DNA of 64,000 bases from Viola odorata (Eukaryota > Streptophyta > Magnoliopsida > Malpighiales > Violaceae). Under the pieces are notes generated by a model that saw nothing but the letters and a program-made list of their open reading frames with translations, did not search any database and was not told the origin of the DNA. The stretch is taken from the NCBI GenBank assembly GCA_963691705.1, contig OY829537.1:70081352-70145351 (forward strand). Reading direction: 5' to 3'. Position numbers and translations under genes: made by a program. Below are positions 21,553 through 32,800 of the stretch, in pieces. Within the stretch, counting starts at the first letter, position 1, and each line of letters opens with the position of its first letter.

Positions 21553-24500
21553 CTTTTGTTACCAGCGGCCTTGATACGAACCTAGAATGCATCTGCATCC
21601 TGTTCAGGAGGTAACGACCCCAAGGACAAGCAATCCTCACCTGATTTTAGTGTTTGCACTCACGCTCTGAAATAAGGTTAAGTGATTTATGCTCATAAAG
21701 ATGCAACTAACATGATACATAATTTTCAATTCGCAATATATAGACTTCAAATGAAGATGCACATGCATGGGCATTCTAATAATCGATGGGACTTTCATGG
21801 AAAATAATGAAAGGACATGAAATGTCCGGAAAGAGGCTTGTTTTGGTAAAGATGTGCTTTTCTGATGAGTTTGAAGGTTTTTTTATGAGTGACGTTTGTC
21901 GATTGGCCCTGATGAGGGCGAGGTGCGCGAGTTCTTTCGCTTTTTGCTGGGGATGCTTTCTTGACAAAGTGCATGAGTTCTTGGATCCTTGCTAGGAGTG
22001 TCATTTTCCGGTCAGCCAGGGGCCTTTTTCTCGAGTCTTTACTGGAGAATGTTTCCTTCGAGATTCCTTGAGTTGGCTCTAGGCCCTTTTTCTTCTCGAG
22101 TCTTCACTGGGGAGTGTTGTCGCTGTTCTTTTTCGCGATTTGCTACTCGAGTTGGCCTTGGGCCCTTTTCTTCTCGAGTTCTCACTAGGGGGATGCTTTC
22201 CTCGAGATTTCTTGAGTTTAGTTGTCCCCGGGCTGTGCTTGCTTCGGTTTTTCGATTATTTGTATTTTTTGAATGTCTCTGAGCATTTCTCTCTTTTCTT
22301 TTTTCCTTTTTTTTTCCTTTTTTTCTTTTTTTCTTTTCTTTCTTTTTTTTTTTTGCTTTTTTTTTCTTCCTTTCTTCTTTTTTCTTTTTTTTTCTTCCAT
22401 TTTTTTCTTTTTGATTTGAAATGCATCAGAGCAGAGCAAGCACAACCTTTGTCTCAATCTCTCCCAGTCCTGGCTTAAGGCCTCGGCCTTTATCTTTGGG
22501 TTTTCGGTCTCTCTTCAGTGACGACTCTTAGTGATCCTTCGGTGAGCTTTTCCTTCTCCTTCGTCGTGAACTTGAACTTGGCGTGCTTTTACTTCCGGCT
22601 AGCAATCTTAGCTGAGATTGCTCCTTGGCTCCCGGGGTATGAGTGATAGTGAAGGTTTTGGTAGGAGTGATGGCATATGTGGTGGAAAGAGGGAAGTAAA
22701 CGAACAAATGGAGAAGGTCGTAAAAGTCCCATGTCATTTTATTGCTATCCCATGTCTAAATGCACATGTACCCTAGATATTATGCGAATTCAACTAGTAC
22801 CTAGTCAGGCACTTACACTCATGAAGGATAAGGCGCGATGGCTCGATAATGCTTACCGGGATTTGTCTGTGACTGCTTACGTCTGAGCAAATCGTGGATA
22901 TAAGAGCAAGCAAGTAAGATCACGCATGACATGTGATTTTGACGGATGCCTTATTTAAAAGAGGGATTGAACATCCCCGATCTACAAAATGCATGAATAT
23001 GCTATGAGAGTAGTATGGATTTTTTGCCTTAGCCGGGCTAAAAAGGGATTTTTTGATTGATTGATAGTTTAAAGCTAGGACGCGAGGGACGACTTATTTG
23101 TAAGAATCCGACGAGAACCTAAAGGGTTGCCCCCAGTAGGCCAGACGACCGTACGCAAATTAAAGCTAACAAAGTGAGCAGGAACAAAAAAAAAAAAAAA
23201 TAAGGGGGAAGAAAGATGGACTCCCCTGAAATGTGCAGCGGGGCTGCGAGGGCGTCTTCCATGAGCTTTATGCGGATGACAATGGGATGCTTCAAGTCCC
23301 TTCGAAATGAAGAGGGGACAATAGAGTAGAAAAGGAAAACCGATTTGAAAACAAAAATGACATAAGTTTAGGGATTCTCCCTTTCCTTAGCCCAGTTTTT
23401 CGAGGGTGCCTACGGCGTGGTCCCCGTTCAGGAACGCTTTGCTTAGATGCTTTGATTGGTTTCTTTTTCAACTGCTTTGCGGGAACCGCCAATCAAGGTC
23501 GGAGTGAGGATGAGATCCGCATTTTGTTTATTTACTTACTGGCCATTGCCGGACCTTTGCTGATTTGTTCCGTGATTGCTCTAGGATAAGGGGAAATCTC
23601 TGTCCCCGAAGTGTGCAGCGGGGCTGCGAGGGCGTCTGCTTACCAGTCTTACGCAGGTAACAATGGGGGTGACCCAGTTCCTGAAAAAGATAAGGCGAGA
23701 AAAATAAGGAGTAAATGAAAGACGATTTTTTTGAAAAAGTAATGTGATTGATAAGTTTTAAGCTCTCCCTTTTGGACGGGTCATCCTTGGGTCACTGCGG
23801 TGTGACTTGCATCGGATGTTGGTTGATGATGGCTTTGCTATTAGATGCTTTGTCACAATTCCCGTCTCAGCACGGGTGATACTTGCAGTCCGGCTGTCCC
23901 TCTTCAGAGAGGAGTTCTGACGCTTTTTATAGCAAGGGATTGTGGATAAGACAAGTGAATGTGGTCACCGTCAGCCAGCGGCTAGTGACCCATAAATTAA
24001 AGGATTGATCTTCATCGTGTTGATCATGGTGCGGCCGTTGAGAAACTTCTTGAACGAGACCGTCTTAAGTGTGTTGATGGTGGTCCTAGGAGGACAGCTT
24101 TTCATCGCGCTTCTTCTCCAGGAGTTCTGCATGCAAAGGGCGCTTGGCGACCGTGACGCCTTGATGGTGAACTCCTCTGAATAGGTGAATGGAGATGGGA
24201 GCCTATGTCACTAGCATTCCGACGGCTCGGCTGGCATAGGATGAGCTTTGTGACTTTGGTCCAGTATTTAGTCCTCGCTCAAACTGGATAATAGTATTGC
24301 TGCAAAATTCTGACGGGGGATAGTCTTTAAGTTCTTGAATAGTGTTACAGGCTCAGGCAATCCTCACGATGATCGGATGATAGCTTTGCGGGGTGATCTC
24401 CCTTGAGGCATTCGGTCCTTTGAGACTGGTTGTAGGCTGTGCTGGTAGTACTGCGAGGAAAAATAATTTTTTTGATTTAGATGGTGACGAGTTTTTAAAA

Positions 24501-24830
24501 TCTTTCCTGATTCGCTTTTTAAGGCGGCTTGCTGCGGTAATTCAAGAGCTGCTACGAGGAGAACTCCTTAGTCCTATCGCGATGATGAGATGAGGTGCAA
24601 GACGTTACGTTCCTACAAAACTTTAAGATTGATTAGTGGCGTTAGTCTAAGTGTCGTGTCTTATGTCTCGAATTACTCCTTGAGAGCCACCGATGCCATG
24701 CCTCCTTTTGTCATCTCACAAGTTTAAAAAAAGGAAAGAAAAGTTTTAAAATAACAAACATCTCCTTAAAAAACTCATTTTATTAATTTCAGGATAAACA
24801 TTTTAGTGGCATTGTCATGATAAAACCCTT
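21553..24830 (-). other. Ogre-like 3' noncoding region
   Basis: No coding sequence is recognised. It holds a 150-bp T/C-rich tract (22285-22410) and a degenerate repeat of CTCGAGTCTTCACTGGGGA phrases (22020-22215). It also holds duplicated phrases GTGCAGCGGGGCTGCGAGGG at about 23237 and 23618. Parts (21595-21720, 22713-22780) are homologous to 52850-52980 and 53730-53800 in the second Ogre-like fragment, which shows this is family sequence and not captured host DNA. Confidence 0.7.
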
Positions 24831-24867
24831 TGTCTTTGATTCTGCAAGATGCACGGTCCGCGACACT

Positions 24868-26357
24868 TCAGGCGAAGTATATCTTAACGGCATCGGCATT
24901 TACCGGTCTTGGTAGATCATCTCTATCCATGTTGGTTAGCATTAGGGTACCCCCCGAGAATGCACTTTTAACTAGATATGGACCCTCGTACCTTGGGGCC
25001 CACTTTCCTTGACTAGCCTCCTGATGAGGGAGAATCTTCCTCAACACTAAATCCCCATTCTTGAACTCGCGAGGTCGCACTTTCTTGTTATACGCATTGG
25101 CCATCCTTTGCAGATACAATTGCGCATGGCAGATAGCGGCCAAGCGCTTGTCGGGAAGGAGGTTTAACTGCTCGTACCTCACTCTTGCCCAATCCGATTC
25201 TTCTACTTCTGATTCGGCCAGGATTCTGAGAGAAGGGATTTCTACCTCAAGAGGAATTACGACTTCCATGCCGTAGACTAATGAGTAGGGAGTTGCCCCT
25301 GTGGACATACGAGTTGTTATCCGGTAAGCATGCAGTGCGAAAGGAAGCATGTCATGCCAATCTTTGTGAGTGACCACCATTTTTTGGATAATCTTCTTCA
25401 AATTTTTGTTTGCTGCTTCGACTGCGCTATTCATTTTTGGATGATATGGGGATGAGTTTCGGTGCTTCACCTTCCAACGTTGGCAAAGATCGTCGATCAT
25501 TCTTCCTTTTAGATTAGTGTCGTTGTCCGTGATGATTGTTTCTGGGACCCCATGACGGCAAATGATGTTCTTCTCAATGAATCGCATGGTTATTTTCTGA
25601 GTGATGTTGGAGTAAGAGGCGACTTCCACCCACTTGGTGAAGTAGTCGATTGCTACGAGGATGAAGCGATGACCATTAGAGGCTATTGGATGAATTTGGC
25701 CGATGATGTCGATTCCCCACATCGCAAAAGGCCAAGGCGATGTCGTGCTGGAGAGAGGGGCTGAAGGGATATGGAGATGGTCCGCGTAAATCTGACATTT
25801 GTGGTATTTCCAGAAGTAGTCGATGCAATCTCGTTCGATGGTGAGCCAAAATAACCTTGTCTTATTATTTGTCTTGCCATCATATGTCCACTTGCGTGTG
25901 TGGAACAAACCCCTTCGTGGATCTCCGATATGATTCTCTTGGCCTCAGCTATGGTGATGCAACGAAGCAAAACTCCTTCAGCTCTCCTTTTATACAGAAC
26001 CTCGCCGTCAAGGTAGAGGTCTAAAGTTAAGCGTTTGAGGGTCTTTTTGCTAACTCGGTTTGCCCCCGGTGGATACTCCCGGTTTCTGATGAGCTTTACT
26101 AAGTCGTAGAACCATGGCTTGCCATCAGGTTCTTCTTCCAAGGCGACATAGCATGGCGGAGTTTCCTTACTTCCACCCTCAATGGTTGAAGCATTACTCT
26201 GCATTCTAATTTGAACATCGATGCCAACGTGGCTAATGCATCTACGAAGCGGTTCTTTTCTCTGTCGACTCGGTCGAATTTGGTTTCCTCGAATTCCCGT
26301 GTGAGTTGGGTGAGTAACCTCTGATAAGGGATGAGCTTGGAATCCCGTGTCTGCCAT
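24868..26357 (-). pseudogene. Ogre-like integrase
   Basis: Two overlapping frames. The 26357-25683 frame carries the linker and zinc-binding region (EVLYKRRAEGVLLRC, HEGVCSTHASGHMMARQIIRQGYF). The 25908-24868 frame carries the second half of the HHCC finger (YHKCQIYADHLH) and the catalytic core with WGIDIIGQI (first Asp), IITDNDTN (second Asp) and NSAVEAANKNL (Glu). It then carries the C-terminal domain with VLRKILPHQEASQGKWAPRYEGPY. The three catalytic acidic residues are intact, but a frameshift near 25860 separates finger from core and another near 26200 separates RNase H from integrase. Integrase inserts the cDNA copy into the genome. Confidence 0.88.
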
Positions 26358-27376
26358 AGATCCTGGGCTTGGTAAATGACGAGGGCTGAATCACCGAAGA
26401 TTTTGAGCTTTTTTAAATCGATTGTTGCCGTCGGACCGCTGATGCATGCCTCATATTCGGCGATGTTGTTGGTGCATGGGAAGTTAAACTTGCATGCTAT
26501 GGGGAATTGACGGCCATCCGGGACTATGACCACGACTCCTACTCTCTTGCCTGAGAGGTTTACCGCACCGTCGAAGAACATGGTCCACCAATCATCTTCT
26601 CGGAGATCTTCTGCGATCTCGTCATCAACCAATATGATGTCCTTATCAGGGAAGTCGAAGCTCAACGACTCATATTCGACCAAGGCGTGATCAACCAAGT
26701 GATCGGCGAGGGCGCTTACCTTAACCGCCTTCCGTGTTACATATATGATATCGTGCTCGGCCAATAAGACTTGCCATCTACAAATGCGGCTGGTCAGATA
26801 CGGCTTCTCGAAGATGTACTGCAGGGGATCCATACGGGAGATTAGCCATGTCGTGTAATACAACATGTACTGCCGGAGCCTTCGAGCGCACCATGCTAGG
26901 GCGCAACAGGTTCGTTCTAATATGGAGTAACGCATTTCACATTTGTTGAATTTTTTGCTGAGGTAGTAGATGGCTTGTTCACACCTTCCTGACTCATTGT
27001 GTTGTCCCAAAATGCAGCCCATGACGCTAGCCGTGACTGTCATATACATGAGCAAGGGACGTCCTGGCGTCAGGGGAACTAGTACTGGTGGGCTTTGCAG
27101 ATATGTCTTGATTTTCTCAAAGGCTTTCTGGCAGTCTTCATCCCATTCTGCATCTCTGTGCTTCCTTAAGATTTTGAACATCGGCTCGCAGGTATGTGTT
27201 AACTGGCTGATAAAGCGAGTGATGTAGTTGATGCGTCCTAAGAAGCTTCGTACTTCTATTTCGGTACTGGGAGCGGGTAGCTCTTGAATTGCTTTTATCT
27301 TATAAGGGTCCACTTCTATGCCTTTGTTGCTGACGATGAATCCTAACAATTTCTGGAAGTCACTCCGAAGGTACAC
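26099..27376 (-). pseudogene. Ogre-like RT thumb/connection and RNase H domains
   Basis: Begins within RT after the palm (LLGFIVSNKGIEVDPYKIKAI, FLGRINYITRFI), continues with the first RNase H (PLLMYMTVTASVMGCILGQH, QAIYYLSKKF..E.RYS..ER). A second Tat-type RNase H follows with WTMFFDGAVN, NNIAEYEACISG and FGDSALVIYQ. The presence of both an ancestral and a second RNase H is typical of the Tat lineage. The frame is shifted from the upstream RT by an indel near 27357. Confidence 0.88.
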
Positions 27377-28285
27377 TTAGCTGGGTTTAGCCGTAGCTGA
27401 AATTGCCTCAACCTTTTGAACACCTTCTTCAGGATGTCTACATGATCTTGCGTGCCGCGAGATTTGGCTATCATGTCGTCGACATATATTTCCAATTCTT
27501 TATGCATCATGTCTTGGAAAAGGGTGACAGCAGCATGTTAGTAAGTGGCTCCTGCGTTCTTTAATCCGAAGGGCATTACTTTGTAGCAGAAGGTTCCCCA
27601 GGGCGTGATGAAGGTCTTCTTTTCACTGTCTTCGGGTGCCATCTTGATCTGATTGTATCCCGAAAATCCGTCCATGAAAGAGAACATGTCGTTACTGGCG
27701 GCACTATCCACCAAGATGTCAATGTGGGGAAGCGGGAAGTCATCCTTAGGGCTGGCTCGATTAAGATCCCGAAAGTCCACGCACATGTGGACCTTCCCGT
27801 CTTTCTTAGGCACCAGCACTATGTTGGCGATCCATTCTGGGTACTTGGCAACTCTTAAGAAACCCGCATCTAGTTGCTTGGTAACTTCTTCTTTGATTTT
27901 CAAAAGGATGTCTGGATGCATCCTCTGAAATTTTTGTTTGATAGGCTTAAACTCAAGCTTCAATGGGATACGATGCTCAACTATCTCGGGATCAAGGCCT
28001 GGCATATCGGCGTATGACCATGCGAATACGTCCGAGTAATCTTTGAGGAGGGAGATCAACCTTTCTCTATGAGTCGTGTCCAAGGTAGTTCCGATCTTAA
28101 CCAGCTTCTGATTCTCATTGCTTGCCCCCAAATTTACTTCGTCCAATTCCTCCCGATGAGGGGTTATTTCTTTTTTCGAACCTTCCAGTAAACGGGCCAA
28201 TTCGCCGGAGATTTCGACCTTGTCTTCGGTCGTGATGACAATTTCTTCGCCAGTAAAGACATAGGTTTTATCAAGACAATCTGAA
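27377..28285 (-). pseudogene. Ogre-like reverse transcriptase fingers and palm
   Basis: Contains KIKEEVTKQLDAGFLRVAKYPEW, IVLVPKKDGKVHMCVDFRDLN, FSFMDGFSGYNQI, TPWGTFCYKVMPFGLKNAGATY and, after one in-frame stop at 27539-27541, the catalytic YVDDM (about 27474-27488). The stop sits where the family has Gln (TAA against CAA). The exon is taken to start at 28285 from the splice prediction given separately. The upstream leader SDCLDKTYVFTGEEIVITTEDK has no known domain. Confidence 0.87.
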
Positions 28286-28445
28286 CTAAAATTCATCTTG
28301 AAAAAAAAATGTGAAAAGAAGAGATCCGTAAAATGAAAATTGCATATATATTGATTTTTAACAAAGAGGAACATGGGTCCCTACAAACATATTTTCATAA
28401 GAAAACGTGCAAAAACATATATATTTTTTCAAAAGGAGTAATTAC
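28286..28445 (-). other. Putative spliceosomal intron between protease and RT
   Basis: On the minus strand a donor TCTCC/GTAATTAC at 28445 and an acceptor AATTTTAG/TTCAG ending at 28286 enclose 160 nt that are AT-rich, with a long T run shortly before. Joining the flanks keeps the reading frame from the pro side into RT; a nearer acceptor at 28297 would create a stop. Ogre elements in legumes are reported to carry an intron at exactly this position. This is inference from sequence and family knowledge, with no transcript evidence. Confidence 0.65.
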
Positions 28446-29561
28446 GGAGAGACATCCGGAAGCATGGTGATGGTCCAGTTGCGCACAGACTCCCTAGAAT
28501 TCTTTACGAAAATGACTGAACCAGGCGACGATTCTCCTTCTCCCAGAGCACAAATACGGAGGTCCGATACCCTGATCGGACTTTCATTGATGGCTCCAGC
28601 TGCGAAGGGGAGCGTGGTTCTGATATGGGGGATTTGTATTTTAACGCTTGGCGCAGAACGTCCAAATAGCTTAGCCAACTACTTTTCTTTCTTTTCTTGG
28701 GAAATCTTGGCAAAATCGGTCTCGCTGGGTTGGTATCCTAAACCAAAGCGGTCTCCGAAGCTCTTCAGAGATGCCCAGCCTTTTGACCCTTGTAACTCGG
28801 CCCCGAGCCGTTTTCCCAGTTGGAAATTTCCCTCTGGTATTAACTTAGTGGTTGCTTCGGCTATTTCAGAGTTTGAGGCTTCGAAAATGGGGGATCTTTC
28901 CTCGATCCAATCCGCGTTGACGATTTCGAAGGCTTGAAAAGAGCTCTCTAAGGTTTCAGCAGTCTTGATGTAAGGCACGGACGAATGTTTGGCTAAGATC
29001 AAGGCTTCTTCTGCCTTTATTGTGACGAGGGCATTGCCCTTGACGTATTTGAGGCACTGATGTAGGGAGGAGGGGACGACTCCTGCCGAATGGATCCATG
29101 GTCGTCCTAGAAGCATACTGTAGGCGGGTTGGATTTCCATGATCTGAAATATCAAGGTGAAGGTGTGGGGCCCGATGACCATATCCAACTCAAAATTCCC
29201 AATGATCTCTCGAGTGGTGCCATCGAAAGCCCTAGCCATAATTCTGCTAGGTTTCATGTGAGAAATATCAACCAGTAGTTGTTTGAGGACATGCCTGGGC
29301 ATGACATTCAGTGCGGACCCGTTGTCGATCAAGGCCTTTGCTATGACGTGTCCCTTGCATTCTACCGTGATGTATAGGGCCTTGTTGTGATCTCTTCCTG
29401 CGGGGTCGATCTCTCCCTCAGAGAATGAGATGCTGCTTAAGGCTTGAATTCTTCCGACGAGGTTCTCCACCCCTTCCGTGGTGATATCCTTAGTTACAAA
29501 GGCTTGCTTCAAGACTTTTAAGAGAGCTTGGCGATGAGGTTCTGAAGTAAGGATTAGCTCC
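28446..29561 (-). pseudogene. Ogre-like aspartic protease and linker
   Basis: Protease with catalytic ALIDNGSALNVMP (Asp near 29326) and the downstream SMLLGRPWIHSAGVVPSSLHQ. Leading into it is LTSEPHRQALLKVLKQAF, the conserved stretch between Gag and protease. The frame carries one stop at 28679-28681 and continues in the same frame to the intron donor. Its 5' side is interrupted at 29561 by a solo LTR; the rest of the gag-pro frame resumes at 32801. Confidence 0.87.
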
Positions 29562-32500
29562 TGTTGATACCCAAATTTTGACACGAATAATTTAAATCGT
29601 TCATTTTTTGGCTCATTCTTGATCTTATTTTTAGTATTGTTATTTCCGTTTATTTACTATTTATTATCTTGTTTTCTTTTGTTTCATGTTATTTATTTTA
29701 TTTTGTATATATTTTTCGTTCGAACTTTTATCGATTTTAAATAAAGTTTCTCGTATCATTGGATGGAACCACAAAAACTAATCATACCCATTTTTCACTT
29801 TCACTTTACTTTACATTACTTTACTCATTTTTTCCTCTCCACCATCCGCACATCATCATCTCTTCCCTTTCAATTTTATTAAAAACACCATCATTACACC
29901 CTCTCCCTTTCCATTTTTTTCTTCCACGGATACCAACATTGGATTCCTTTTTCTTACCTCACCTCTCCCATTGTCAAAGGAGATCGGAGACACAATCCTG
30001 TCCTCTCCATTTTTTTCAAACGAACCCCTCACTCCTCTCACACTGATACGTTTACTCTCCCTCTCATTTTTCTCAAAAAAACCATCATAAAAACGGGACC
30101 AAAATTGACACTCTCCCTGACAATTTTCCCTCTCAAATTCTCTCTCACTCTCGGCAAACTAAGAAAGCAAGGCAAGTAATTCCCATCTCTTTCATTCTAC
30201 GCATTTAATTAATTTATTACTTGCTGCCTCACCCCTCTATTTCTTTCCCCATTTTTCTGCATATTTGCTTCCTTGCCGTGACTACTGTTTTGTCGCCGGA
30301 GAAGCTGCCGCCGCCTCGCTGCTGGAGTTGTTGTGCTGCTGCCATCGGCGGGAGCTGAAAGAGGTCGACGTGGAGCTGACGTCGCCGGGGAGCTGCTGCT
30401 GTGCTCCGCTGTTGCAGCTGCCGTTTCTGTCTCTACTGCCGTGATCCTCCGTTGCTGCTGCCGTGATCCGCTGCTGGTCTGCTGGGCGACGCTGACGAAA
30501 GGAAGAAGACGACGACACTACTGCCGAGCTACTGAACCGCCGCTGCTGTCGCCGGAGCTCAACGCTGCTGCCTTGCCTGCTGTGCTGTCGCTGGAGCCGT
30601 TGCCTTGTAAGTCGCTGCTGTCGCCGGAGCTCACCGCTGCTGCCTTGCCTCGCCGAGCTGCTGCTGCGTTGCTCCTTGCTGCCATGCTCCATTTTCTTTA
30701 TTGTGCTGCACCTGGATTAAAAGGAGAAGATGATGAATAGGGGTATTTAATTTGGTTATGGGCTTGTTTTGTCTTCGCCCAGCGTAAGAAAAGAAAGAGG
30801 CTTGGCCATGCTGGAAATAAGAAGAGAAGGATGGGCCTGGTACTGTTCATTGGCCCATCAAGAGGAAGAAAGGGTTTTCGAGGCCCGATAGGTGGCATCG
30901 TTTCGAGGGGTTTGTTGCTTTTATTTTCGTATGCGTTATTTAAATTTTCGTATGCATGATATAATTGTTGGTATGCAATAAATAATTGGTTTGTTTTATT
31001 CATGTTAATTATTTATCAATTGCTGGTATAAGATAAATAATTTGTTTATTTTATTTGTCATGTTAATTATTTATCAATTGCTCCTATAAGATAAATAATT
31101 TATTTGTTTTAAATGCATGTTTAATTTAGCTATTCGTTTGATCAAAATAAAATAAATGTTTATGTGTTTCTTTATTATTTATTTTCCTCCGAACTATCGC
31201 TAATAATCTCATTTTGTAGGGTGAAATCAAATGGACGCTCGCAAATGTTCGTACTAATATTTCGTTTCAATTGCTAATTGTTATCAACTTGTGGTAATAA
31301 TTAGTTAAATATTTTATAGTTAATCATTTTAATCTATTTTAATAATTAGATAAATATCCTACCTCTTGTCGTAATACTTAGGGAATAAATCATTTTTATT
31401 GTTGTTTGTAATAATTAGTTAAGTAATTAGTTAGAAATTATGCATGTTTGTTTATACCTATATTATTATCACTTGCCACTAATCATTGATTTGCAGGTAA
31501 AGCTCGTCCAGGTATGTTTTCCTTTTTCCCTTTTATTTTGGATAAATGTACTTTAATTTATTATTAATCGTATGCATGATTATTTAGAATTGTTAGAATT
31601 CGAATTAATCCGTTTGCATGAGAATTAATTTATATCAATAACTCCCTTTAATAATTTCACTCAAATCGACCCTTGCTTGAATGAACTAGGCTTAGTAATC
31701 ACTCAACATTTATTTTATTAAAAGCATGAAATAAAATAGGACTAGTAATTACACATCACGCTTTAATTTAATTGTATGATTATTAATTACTAAAATCCTC
31801 AAATCTTCAATAAATCCCCACAAATCTAAACGGATAAAATCAATTCAAGAAAACTAAACAAATTAGTAACCAAAACATAGGATTTAAATCATTTTCTAAT
31901 AACTTAGGTTCACCCGAAAATTATAGGATAATAAATCACCAAAGAGAATAATCATTTGAAAGCGAAAAAATAGTAAATGGGCCTTAAGCCCAACTCATAG
32001 AAAATACCTCCATATTTTAATCCCTCTTATTGTAAGAGATCCCCTATTAAAATGCGCTTTAAATCTTTGATGTTGAATGATCATTTAAATTATGCTTGTT
32101 TCGTGTGCGGCTTCGTCCCCACGAATTTATGCTATCTTGACGAATGTGTTATGTGCGCGGCTTCGACCCCACTTCCCGGTTTTTCTCTTTTCAACGTGTT
32201 TTCCCATTCACTCAAAATGGTACTTTGCTAGTCTATGCATGTGTAGAATCACCTAGTAAATAGGATTAATCACGTGCATTGGCCCGGTGATGAAACTGGC
32301 GTCGCTTTGGTAAAAATTAATAAAACGGTAGTAATCTCACCAATTTTGCATGTAATCGGACTAATTTTGAACTCGGCTAAATATAACCGGAATAGGTATC
32401 CAACCAACCTTTTTATCTTTTAGAGGATAAAAAAAAAATGTTATTAAACAACTCGACAACAGTTAGGATAAAATCAATCTCACAAACTTAAGAACTAAAG

Positions 32501-32800
32501 CGACGATACCCCCTCTGAGGGCCAAATTACTTGTTTTCAACATGATTTTTAAACACCTTTTTTTAGAACCGGTAACCTTTTTAAGGATGAGACTCGGGTG
32601 CCTAACACCTTCCCGAGTCCATAAAACGACCCCGAACCGTTGTTCTCGGGTTTAGACCCTTTTTATTTGTGCCTTAGTTTTTGTTTTATTTTCTTCTTTT
32701 TCAGACTTTTAGGTTTCCCTAAACCTTAGAAAAATAGGGTGGCGACTTCATTGTATGTGTTTTTCATTGCGTCCCGAATTTCGCTCGCGACGGTGCGACA
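29562..32800 (+). mobile_element. Solo LTR (3239 bp) of a related Ogre-like family, flanked by GCTCC
   Basis: Starts TGTTGATACCCAAATTTTGAC, ends GACGGTGCGACA, and is flanked by the 5-bp direct repeat GCTCC (29557-29561 and 32801-32805). Its terminal 100 bases resemble the ends of the LTRs at 39096-43628 and 48697-51281 (shared TGTTGATACCC and GGGTGGCGACTTCATTG), but the middle is different, so it is a related subfamily. It lies in opposite orientation to its host element. It carries a CTG/CCG-rich stretch at 30290-30690 and an AT-rich 3' half, with no retrotransposon proteins. Confidence 0.93.
30290..30690. repeat. CTG/CCG-rich tract inside the solo LTR
   Basis: A 400-bp GC-rich island in otherwise AT-rich DNA, composed of GCTGCTG and GCCGGAG words. 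The phrase GCTGTCGCCGGAGCTCA followed by CGCTGCTGCCTTGCCT occurs twice (about 30545 and 30618). Both strands are open over about 135 codons, but the predicted peptides are low-complexity and I do not call a gene. Confidence 0.7.

Noticed and set aside
22218..22478. Lys-rich and Phe-rich open frames on opposite strands
   Set aside because: Both are translations of a T/C-rich simple-sequence tract in Ogre-like noncoding DNA.
30282..30740. Gln/Ser/Arg-rich or Ala/Leu-rich gene inside the solo LTR
   Set aside because: Low-complexity translation of CTG/CCG-rich DNA on both strands; no domain, and the location is within an LTR.
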